This document shows, piece after piece, positions 57,543 through 64,000 of a stretch of 64,000 bases of DNA. This stretch comes from Candidatus Parcubacteria bacterium (GTDB taxonomy: Bacteria; Patescibacteriota; Saccharimonadia; Saccharimonadales; UBA4665): NCBI GenBank assembly GCA_023434325.1, contig JAEYSX010000003.1, positions 186,001 through 250,000 on the forward strand, given 5' to 3'. The first letter of the stretch is position 1, and every line of letters begins with the position of its first letter. The position numbers and the translations under genes are program-made. The notes under the pieces were generated by a model. The model was not told the origin of the DNA, made no database searches, and saw nothing but the letters and a program-made list of their open reading frames with translations.

Positions 57543-58373
57543 TTAGGATGTTTGTATTTCTGCCTGGCGCAATTGGCTTGCACTGCGCTGCATAAGTTCT
57601 TTGAGGGCGGGGTGGCAAGCGACAAAGCTGCGTGTTTGGTACGTGTAAGTATCGCCTTCGACTGACACGATTGCGCCGCCCGCTTCGAGCACTAACAATG
57701 CTCCCGGAGCATAATCGTGGATGTATCCACGGCCCGGCAGATGTGGAAAGTTAAACCGTGAGGCTATCCGCCCGTCGGCTACCAGTCCAAATCCGTAACC
57801 CGCGCCTGACGGCCCCGCTTCGCAGGTAATGCTGACGGGCGCTAGGATGTTATTGATCGTTGTCAGCAAGCGTTCTCGCCCGTAGGCAACGCTCGAGAGT
57901 GGTATTTTGTTGAGGTCGAGTCGTTGGCCGTTTTTGTACGCGCCACCGTTTTTTTGTGCGGTGTACATAATGTCATCCCGTGGGTCGTAGATGATACATG
58001 CTACGGCTTCGCGGTTTTGGATGAGGACTGCCATGTTGGTGTACCCAGGAATGTCTTGGATAAAACTCTTAGTGCCGTCGATGGGGTCGATGAGCCAAAA
58101 GGTCCCCTCCGTTTCCTCGTCGTATCCGGATTCCTCGCCGTAAACAGGGGTGCCCGGAAAGGTTTGTGCAAAATCACGTGTCACAAGGCGCTCGATCTCT
58201 ACATCGAGCTCGGTTACCGGCGAGTTGTCGTCTTTGACGGTGTGTGCAGTTGAGCCTGCGGCGGCGACGATCCGCTCACGCTGCTGCCGGAACAAGTCTT
58301 GCATCACCTTGGCCTGAGCGCTTATCTCTGCGACTGTGAGGAGGTTGCCGGTCGAATTATCAGGGCTATGCAT
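57543..58373 (-). CDS. Inositol-monophosphatase-family phosphatase
   Basis: A 276-aa lithium-sensitive-type phosphatase with GEESGY, the metal motif WLIDPIDGTKSF and a C-terminal HDYAPGALLVLEAGG segment. Members act on inositol phosphates, histidinol phosphate or PAP; the specific substrate cannot be read. TACAAT (minus strand, 58380-58385) lies 6 nt before ATG 58373. Confidence 0.85.
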   Translation of the reverse strand: MHSPDNSTGNLLTVAEISAQAKVMQDLFRQQRERIVAAAGSTAHTVKDDNSPVTELDVEIERLVTRDFAQTFPGTPVYGEESGYDEETEGTFWLIDPIDGTKSFIQDIPGYTNMAVLIQNREAVACIIYDPRDDIMYTAQKNGGAYKNGQRLDLNKIPLSSVAYGRERLLTTINNILAPVSITCEAGPSGAGYGFGLVADGRIASRFNFPHLPGRGYIHDYAPGALLVLEAGGAIVSVEGDTYTYQTRSFVACHPALKELMQRSASQLRQAEIQTS

Positions 58374-58400
58374 GTATTAATTGTAGCAAGTTGCGCGGTA

Positions 58401-59921
58401 CTACACCATTTCGTGGAAGACCTGGATGTGCGCGCCTAGGCTGTTGAGGCGCTCGGCGAGGTCTTCGTAGCCGCGGTTGATCGTGTAGATATTGCGCAGG
58501 GTCGAGATGCCGTCGGCGGCAAGCATACCGATAAGCAATAGGCTGGCCGGGCGCAGGGCTGGCGGACAGACAACATCGGCCTTGGTAAAATTGTTGGGGC
58601 CAAGCACAAACAGGCGGTGCGGGTCGGCAAGTTCTACCTGCATGCCGACTTTGGTCATCTCGGTGTAGTAGATGGCGCGGTTTTCGTAAATCCAGTCGTG
58701 GATGAGGGTGCGGCCCTTGGCGACGCCGGCGATTGGCACAAAGTATGGCAAGTTGTCGACGTTCAGACCCGGCCACAGGTTGGGGTGGAGCTTGTCCACA
58801 AGTGCCTTGAGGGTGCCGTTGTGCTTGTGTACGGTGATGTCGACCAGGTCGATAACACCGTTGCTGGCTTTGTAGCGGTCGGATATGGTGAGTTTGACGC
58901 CCATTTTGCGTAGTTTGAGGATCTCGAGGGCAATCCAGTCGATAGGCACGCGCTTGATGGTGATCTCTGAGTTAGTAGTCAGTGCGGTGCTGATAAAGAA
59001 CATAGCCTCGATCGGGTCCTCGGTGAGCGAGTAGGTGACGTTGCGCTTGATGTGCTTAACACCTTCGATTTTGAGTGTGGTGCCGCCAAAGCCGGATATC
59101 TTGACGCCCAGCTTCTCTAGGAACAGGCAAAGATCCTGCACCATGTAGTCAGCGCTGGCCGACTGAATAATTGTTTCTTGGTCAAAGCCCGCAGCGGCCG
59201 TAAGCGCGTTGTTGGTGACGGTGTTGCCCTGTTCGTAGAGGACAACTCGCTCGGGGTGCTTGCGGTCAACGTTGATGTTGTAGTGGCCTTGTGTCGCCTC
59301 GATTTCTACGCCAAACTCTTCGAGTGCAAACAGGTGAGGTTCGACCGTGCGCTCGCCCAGTTTGCAGCCGCCAGCGTAAGGGATTTTAAACTCTTTGTAT
59401 TCGTGCAGCAGCGGGCCAAGGAACATTAGCACCGAGCGGGTGCGGCGAGCGGCGGCGGCGTCCATGTCGTCAAGATTGAGGTCGCTAGGGCGTTTGATCT
59501 CCAGATCTTCGCCGATCCATTTGATTTTTACACCGATGCTTTGCAGAACCTCGATAATGCGGCGGACTTCTTCGATCTTGGGAACGCCCAGCAGGCGAGT
59601 CGTGCCGTGGTTAAGAAGACTGGCGCAGAGCATGGCGACTGCGGCGTTTTTACTTTTTTTGAGGGTAATTTCGCCGTGCAGTTCGTGACCGCCCTCGATA
59701 CGCAGGTTAATGCCTTTGCCCGAAAGGGTAATGAGCTGTTTGTTGAGTACATCGCTGATGCGCCCCAGAGTTTCGAGACTCAGATTTTGCTTGCCGTGCT
59801 CCATGCGGTTGACTGCCGATTGGCTGGTGCCCAGGCGCTTAGCGAACTCGGCCTGTGTGAGGCCGCGCTCTTGTCGTATTTGAGCTATAAGATTGCCGAT
59901 TTTTTCGTTCGTTGTGTCCAT
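58401..59921 (-). CDS. murA: UDP-GlcNAc enolpyruvyl transferase MurA fused to HTH domain
   Basis: A 506-aa protein. Residues 1-65 form an XRE-type HTH (ERGLTQAEFAKRLGTSQSAVNRMEHGKQNLSLETL). The rest is an EPSP-synthase-fold MurA with KxxKN (Lys91-Asn92) and active-site Cys186 in AGGCKLGERTVEPH. MurA transfers enolpyruvate to UDP-GlcNAc, the first committed wall step. The segment equivalent to PYPGFPTDxQ reads LWPGLNVDNLP, a deviation. The HTH suggests DNA-binding or autoregulation. TATAAT (minus, 59931-59936) is 9 nt before ATG. Confidence 0.85.
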   Translation of the reverse strand: MDTTNEKIGNLIAQIRQERGLTQAEFAKRLGTSQSAVNRMEHGKQNLSLETLGRISDVLNKQLITLSGKGINLRIEGGHELHGEITLKKSKNAAVAMLCASLLNHGTTRLLGVPKIEEVRRIIEVLQSIGVKIKWIGEDLEIKRPSDLNLDDMDAAAARRTRSVLMFLGPLLHEYKEFKIPYAGGCKLGERTVEPHLFALEEFGVEIEATQGHYNINVDRKHPERVVLYEQGNTVTNNALTAAAGFDQETIIQSASADYMVQDLCLFLEKLGVKISGFGGTTLKIEGVKHIKRNVTYSLTEDPIEAMFFISTALTTNSEITIKRVPIDWIALEILKLRKMGVKLTISDRYKASNGVIDLVDITVHKHNGTLKALVDKLHPNLWPGLNVDNLPYFVPIAGVAKGRTLIHDWIYENRAIYYTEMTKVGMQVELADPHRLFVLGPNNFTKADVVCPPALRPASLLLIGMLAADGISTLRNIYTINRGYEDLAERLNSLGAHIQVFHEMV

Positions 59922-60146
59922 ATGATCATTATTATATCACGAACAGCATAAACACAATATAAAATGTCACTTTTTTTTAATCAACATTTAATAGTATAAC
60001 ACCCGCGTTTCTGCAAGATATAGGATTATTCTCATTATTGTATTTTTTACCTGCCCCTCGTGACTCGCCGCCGTCAAATCTGTACAATAAAGACATGATC
60101 TAGCTGCGCTATCAACCATCTGTAAAAAGTAACAAAGGGGCCTATT

Positions 60147-61403
60147 ATGGTTGATGACGAGATACGAAGACTTATGGATGCCGAAACGCGGCGCCAAGCC
60201 GAAGGACTGGAGATGATTCCGTCCGAGAACCACACCTCCGCCGAGGTGCTACATGCGCTGGGTTCGCGGCTCACTGATAAATATTCCGAGGGTTACCCGG
60301 GCAAGCGCTACTACGGCGGCTGCGAATTTGTAGACCAAGTAGAGAATATTGCGCGCGACCGGGCAAAAGAGCTTTTTGGTGTGACGCATGCAAACGTGCA
60401 GCCTTACTCCGGTAGCCCGGCCAATATGGCCGTGTATTTTGCCTTGGCAGACCCGGGCGACACCGTGATGGGTATGGCGCTGTACTTTGGCGGCCACATG
60501 ACTCATGGGCTTAAGGTCAACTTCTCTGGCAAGTGGTTTAACAGCGTGCAGTATGGCACCGATAAAGACGGTTTTTTGGATTATGACGCCATGGCGGCGC
60601 AGGTGGCGGAGCACAAGCCCAAGGTGATCTTTGTGGGCGCAACCGCGTATCCCCGGATTTTTGATTGGCAACGACTGCGCGAAATTGCAGACACCGTGGA
60701 CGCTTTTTTGGTTGCCGATATTTCGCATATTGCCGGACTGGTCGTTGCGGGGGCACACCCATCGCCGGTAGGCATTGCAGATGTCGTTACGACCACGACG
60801 CACAAGACGTTGCGCGGCCCGCGCGGTGCCATGATTTTATGTAACGGCAAGCCGTCTAATCCGCTTAAGGCCGTAGAGCGCACGCGCGAAAACCTGCCGA
60901 CGCTTATCGACCGCGCTATTATTCCGGGCTTACAGGGTGGCCCGCACAATCACCAGACCGCCGCGATTGCCATTGCGCTCAAAGAAGCGATGCAGCCCGA
61001 ATTTACAGAGTACGGCCACCAGATTGTCAAAAACGCCAAGCGTTTAGCTGACCGCCTCATGGATAAGGGGTACCAGCTGGTAACTGGCGGAACCGACAAC
61101 CACTTGCTACTGATTGACCTGACAAGCAAGGGTGTTAAGGGCGCCGAGGCCGAGGATGCGCTGGGTAAAGCGGGCATTACGGCCAATAAAAACACCGTGC
61201 CGTTTGATCCTCGCCCACCGTTTGACCCGAGTGGTCTGCGTTTGGGCACGCCCGCTCTGACGACCCGCGGCCTGAAAGAAGCCGAAATGGATCAGGTAGC
61301 CGATTGGATCGATGCTGCTATAACCGCACGTGCCGATGACAGCAAACTAGCAAAGATCCACGCCGAAGTTAAGGATTTTGCCAAGCACTTTCCGTTGCCC
61401 TGA
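60147..61403 (+). CDS. glyA: Serine hydroxymethyltransferase
   Basis: A 418-aa PLP enzyme with SENHTS, YPGKRYYGGC, the PLP lysine in TTTTHKTLRGPRG, and GTPALTTRGLKEAEM. It interconverts serine and glycine with tetrahydrofolate. AAAGGGG precedes ATG 60147. It is divergent from murA; the ~225 nt between hold the two promoters and nothing else recognised. Standard length. Confidence 0.96.
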   Translation: MVDDEIRRLMDAETRRQAEGLEMIPSENHTSAEVLHALGSRLTDKYSEGYPGKRYYGGCEFVDQVENIARDRAKELFGVTHANVQPYSGSPANMAVYFALADPGDTVMGMALYFGGHMTHGLKVNFSGKWFNSVQYGTDKDGFLDYDAMAAQVAEHKPKVIFVGATAYPRIFDWQRLREIADTVDAFLVADISHIAGLVVAGAHPSPVGIADVVTTTTHKTLRGPRGAMILCNGKPSNPLKAVERTRENLPTLIDRAIIPGLQGGPHNHQTAAIAIALKEAMQPEFTEYGHQIVKNAKRLADRLMDKGYQLVTGGTDNHLLLIDLTSKGVKGAEAEDALGKAGITANKNTVPFDPRPPFDPSGLRLGTPALTTRGLKEAEMDQVADWIDAAITARADDSKLAKIHAEVKDFAKHFPLP

Positions 61404-61494
61404 AGCACCTAGTGTCGGTGTATTTTTGTGTTTTGATCTTTGCGGTTTGCGGTATGGTGCCCGGTGGGCTTAAGAACGTAGTTTAGCGTTATGA

Positions 61495-61815
61495 TTAGAA
61501 TCTTCCCCAGACGCCCGACGTATTACCAAGGCCGGGGCGTAGTGCGGCGTGACCTGCATAAGGGAGCATTCCAGAGTTGCCTTTAGATGGCGGTTGGTAT
61601 GGCCCAGCACCTAGATCCCGGTCTGGGTGTAGATCGGGTGTTTTCACTTGGGTTGAGGGGGTTGGCCCGGGCCCTTCGTTACCGTGGGGCGGTGTCGGTC
61701 CCTCTTGAGGTAGTGTTACGGGGTCAGTGTTTGGCGGTGTGTCGCTCCGCATGGACTGATCGCCCCGAGGGTGCTGATTGGTGAATCGTTTGATATTTTC
61801 CATGAGAGTGCCCAC
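61495..61815 (-). CDS. Hypothetical Pro/Gly-rich protein
   Basis: A 106-aa low-complexity, probably disordered product (many Pro, Gly, Thr and His). The GTG start at 61815 is preceded by TATTAT (minus strand, 61822-61827) 6 nt away; ATG 61803 is the other choice. No membrane segment or motif. If it is not a gene, the 485-nt gap between glyA and murB holds nothing else recognised. Confidence 0.4.
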   Translation of the reverse strand: MGTLMENIKRFTNQHPRGDQSMRSDTPPNTDPVTLPQEGPTPPHGNEGPGPTPSTQVKTPDLHPDRDLGAGPYQPPSKGNSGMLPYAGHAALRPGLGNTSGVWGRF

Positions 61816-61889
61816 ACCTACATAATATCTAATATATATCAGATTATAGGCGGAATCGCAAGGTAGAACGTCGAGGTATTACACGACCG

Positions 61890-62915
61890 TCAGGGTAGTA
61901 GCTCGGGTTCTTGCTCGAGGGTGATGTCAAACTTTTGCTGGACGGCATCTATAATCTTTTGGCGGAATTGCAGGAGCTGTGCGGTAGAGGTTGCCCCTTC
62001 GTTTACGAGCACCAGCGGCTGGGCGTGCCAAGTCGCCATGCCGGTCTCGGCGTCGTGGTAGTCTTTAAAACCGGCTTGCTCAAGCAGCCATGCGGCAGGG
62101 ATCTTGGCGCCGCCGCTAGCGAGCGGCCAGTTTGGCACGTCGGCGTACTCTGCTTGCAGGCGAGTTAGATGATCTTCGCTAATAATCGGGTTGGCAAAGA
62201 ACGAGCCATTGTTGGCAACCGTGGATGGGTCCGGCAGTTTACTGTTGCGTATGGCGATGACTGCGTCGCGTACTATTTGCGGTGTGGGGTCGGTGATTTG
62301 GTGCTGAGTAAGATAAGCCTCGAGTGCTGCGTAAAAGGGCGGCCGAGGGTTGCCCCGGCGCAGGCGCAGCGTAATGCTGGTGATAAAAAAGCGTCCGCGG
62401 TCGGTGGTTTTAAACCGGCTGGTGCGGTACCCAAGGGCGCATTCGGCGTTGGGAATGTCTACAAGTTCTTTTGTTTGGCGGTCATAGGCGTGCACGGCTA
62501 CAAGTGTTTGCGCGATCTCTTGGCCGTAGGCGCCAACGTTTTGGACGGGGGTGGCACCTGCAGTGCCCGGAATGAGGCTGAGGCTCTCGATGCCGGTCAG
62601 CCCGCTGTCAACGGCGCGCTTTACGGCACTATCCCAGTTCTCGCCCGAGCCGATCGTCACTAGGCAGTCGTCACCCTCTTGCTGCTCGTCATATCCCATA
62701 ATTTTGTTGACCAAAACCAGGCCTGCAAAGCCCTCGTCGCGCCACACAATGTTGCTGCCGCTACCGATCATCATCACCGGCAGGTTGCGCTCGTCGGCCC
62801 ATGCCATCGCCTTGGCAATTTCTTGCGGGTCGCGGATATCCAGCATGTACGTTGCCAACCCCCCAAGTCGCATGGTGGAGTAATCGCGCAGAGAAACCTG
62901 TTGCCGTATGTTCAT
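61890..62915 (-). CDS. murB: UDP-N-acetylenolpyruvoylglucosamine reductase MurB
   Basis: A 341-aa flavoenzyme of the E. coli-like long type: MIGSGSNIVWRDEGFAGLV (FAD pyrophosphate site), IPGTAGATPVQNVGAYG, YRTSRFK and NNGSFFANPII (catalytic Ser), and the C-terminal Glu-containing QPLVLVNEGA. It reduces UDP-GlcNAc-enolpyruvate to UDP-MurNAc. The ATG at 62915 is chosen because TATAAT (minus strand, 62923-62928) overlaps the earlier ATG and ends 7 nt before this one. Confidence 0.93.
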   Translation of the reverse strand: MNIRQQVSLRDYSTMRLGGLATYMLDIRDPQEIAKAMAWADERNLPVMMIGSGSNIVWRDEGFAGLVLVNKIMGYDEQQEGDDCLVTIGSGENWDSAVKRAVDSGLTGIESLSLIPGTAGATPVQNVGAYGQEIAQTLVAVHAYDRQTKELVDIPNAECALGYRTSRFKTTDRGRFFITSITLRLRRGNPRPPFYAALEAYLTQHQITDPTPQIVRDAVIAIRNSKLPDPSTVANNGSFFANPIISEDHLTRLQAEYADVPNWPLASGGAKIPAAWLLEQAGFKDYHDAETGMATWHAQPLVLVNEGATSTAQLLQFRQKIIDAVQQKFDITLEQEPELLP

Positions 62916-63022
62916 TTGCTTCATTATAGCGCACGCACCGCCGTGGTTTTGGCAGTTTTCTCATGATGTTATAGTGCAAGTGATCTTGCGTACCTGCTAT
63001 ATAGAGGATAAAATAAGGTATT

Positions 63023-63607
63023 ATGAGCGATGAGCAAAAGAAGCACCCTTACAAGGTCTTAGGAGAGAAGCTGCGGACGATCCGCCAAAAGCTGCACGAA
63101 AGTGTTGCCGAGGTATCGGGCGCCGTAGAGATCGACGAGCAGGCTTTAGTAAGTATCGAGCAGGGCAAAGAACGGCCAAGCGAGGACATTTTGATGCTTT
63201 TGCTTAACCACTTTGGAATTCAAGACGACGACGCGGCGAGCCTATGGGAGCTGGCCGGCTACGATCTAGATCACGACCCTGACTGCGACGGCGACCATGA
63301 CCATCCGCACCACCGCGAGCGTAGTACGCGATCCGAATCCCAGCATAACCGCACCATGGTAATGATCATGGCTGTAGACCCACGGGTTATTTACACCGAT
63401 AGCGCCCAAGTTACCGCTAACCCCAACGGTGTTATCATAGGCTTTACGCAAGGTGCAGGCACGCCCAACGCCCTCACTACCGCCAAGGTTGGTATGAGCC
63501 GCCAGCAAGCGTACGCTTTGCTCGACACGCTTCGGCGCACGCTCGAGGCATCCGAACCCAAGCAGCTTCCCAACCCTCAAGACAAAAAAGACGAGCGCAA
63601 GGCCTAG
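63023..63607 (+). CDS. XRE-type HTH protein with His/Asp-rich linker and DUF3467-like end
   Basis: A 194-aa protein: an HTH (residues ~12-65, LGEKLRTIRQKLHESVAEVSGAVEIDEQALVSIEQGKERPS), then an acidic/histidine stretch (HDPDCDGDHDHPHHRER) able to bind metal ions, and a C-terminal beta/alpha part (DSAQVTANPNGVIIGFTQ...MSRQQAYALLDTLRRTL) like DUF3467. It is probably a DNA-binding regulator. It is divergent from murB. Confidence 0.68.
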   Translation: MSDEQKKHPYKVLGEKLRTIRQKLHESVAEVSGAVEIDEQALVSIEQGKERPSEDILMLLLNHFGIQDDDAASLWELAGYDLDHDPDCDGDHDHPHHRERSTRSESQHNRTMVMIMAVDPRVIYTDSAQVTANPNGVIIGFTQGAGTPNALTTAKVGMSRQQAYALLDTLRRTLEASEPKQLPNPQDKKDERKA

Positions 63608-63693
63608 TTTTTAGCTTGGCGATTGCTCGCTTTACCTCTGTAAGTGCGCTATAATTCAGAAGTTCGCTACAGGTACTTTTTGCAGGAGAATAG

Positions 63694-63770
63694 GCGCGCG
63701 TAGCTCAGCTGGATAGAGCGTTGGTTTCCGGTACCAAAGGCCGGGGGTTCGAATCCCTCCGCGCGTACCA
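63694..63770 (+). tRNA. tRNA-Arg (anticodon CCG)
   Basis: A complete cloverleaf with acceptor GCGCGCG/CGCGCGT, anticodon stem TTGGT/ACCAA around TTCCGGT, T arm GGGGG-TTCGAAT-CCCTC, CCA encoded. TATAAT is at 63650-63655 upstream. Confidence 0.96.
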
Positions 63771-63782
63771 CGAGTTGAACGT

Positions 63783-63815
63783 AAAAAGATGCCTCGCAGA
63801 GGGGCATCTTTTATT
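63783..63815 (+). terminator. Terminator after tRNA-Arg
   Basis: Stem AAAGATGCC/GGGCATCTTT with an inner TC-GCA-GA part, followed by a T-run. Confidence 0.8.
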
Positions 63816-63829
63816 TTTAGGGCAGAGGA

Positions 63830-64000
63830 TTAGTTATTGAGTTTGTAAGCTTCGATGGCGGGAACGGTAGAGGCTAATTCTTCTGCCGTATTGCAGTGAC
63901 CGTCTATTTGTACATATCCTTCGTCTAACTGGACGTAACCTAGACCCAGGCCGCGCATAATATCCTCGGTGCTGTTGGTGGCCATATTGTATTGGTGGTA
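63830..64000 (-). CDS. Unknown protein, C-terminal part or small gene
   Basis: A minus-strand frame open to the window edge ends with TAA at 63830-63832. From ATG 63985 it would be 51 residues (ending TVPAIEAYKLNN), but the frame continues for five codons to the edge, so it may be the end of a longer gene. No family recognised. Confidence 0.4.
   Translation of the reverse strand, partial: YHQYNMATNSTEDIMRGLGLGYVQLDEGYVQIDGHCNTAEELASTVPAIEAYKLNN

Noticed and set aside
1..64000. CRISPR array or cas genes
   Set aside because: No series of regularly spaced direct repeats and no Cas-like protein was seen.
1..64000. Recoded UGA (genetic code 25)
   Set aside because: Many conserved genes end properly at TGA and none reads through one.

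Overview
The window looks like a chromosomal segment of a Candidate Phyla Radiation bacterium, most probably a Saccharibacterium (TM7). Support for this: genes are tightly packed; the Mur genes are scattered as singletons (murJ, murE, mraY, murA, murB) instead of forming a dcw cluster; no amino-acid or cofactor biosynthesis pathway is visible; and sortases, Gram-positive-type sorting signals, type IV pilus parts and many house-cleaning hydrolases are present. UGA is an ordinary stop codon here (tatC, hrcA and glyA end in TGA), which excludes the UGA-glycine code of Gracilibacteria and Absconditabacteria. The phylum call is inference from gene content only.

Layout. 0-5.3 kb is envelope and export: the ftsH tail, the lipid II flippase murJ, a sortase with a 35-aa membrane peptide and a small LANTG protein, then tatA-tatC with a 68-aa Tat-signal protein. 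5.3-10.9 kb holds murE, an ABC exporter, lepA and a CMP-kinase-like gene. 11.0-16.9 kb is the HrcA/CIRCE heat-shock region (hrcA-grpE, dnaK, dnaJ), interrupted by two unknown genes on the other strand. 16.9-20.2 kb is an ATP-grasp/RimK cluster with a RimK-associated protease-like gene. A tRNA-Lys with a partial 3' duplication follows. 22-34 kb carries DNA repair and recombination genes (yebC, ruvC, ruvA, ruvB, recA, recX) mixed with a pilin, a degenerate PilB-like ATPase and nucleotide-sanitation enzymes. 34-38.5 kb has tsaE, tsaB, rny, a CYTH enzyme and ymdB. 38.6-42.1 kb lies between two tRNA-Pro genes and includes an AT-rich AAA ATPase/TOPRIM-like pair that resembles a defence system. 43-50 kb contains a membrane aminopropyltransferase-like protein, a CTP-dependent polyprenol-kinase-like protein, a molybdopterin oxidoreductase plus FAD reductase, and metabolic hydrolases. 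51.5-55.8 kb is a second surface module (a 758-aa LVKTG adhesin-like protein, a sortase, a 38-aa membrane peptide and a membrane-anchored GH18 domain). 55.8-63 kb returns to wall synthesis (mraY, an HTH-fused murA, murB) with glyA.

The most notable non-coding signal is a 76-nt hairpin core found twice (29.0 kb and 42.9 kb) with one difference, each time between divergent genes. The outer stems of the two copies differ in sequence, yet each pairs with itself. A second genome-wide style signal is that about eighteen genes have a TANNNT -10 box 5-9 nt before the start codon and no Shine-Dalgarno sequence, which predicts leaderless mRNAs. Seven tRNA genes are present. No CRISPR array, complete transposon or rRNA operon was seen.
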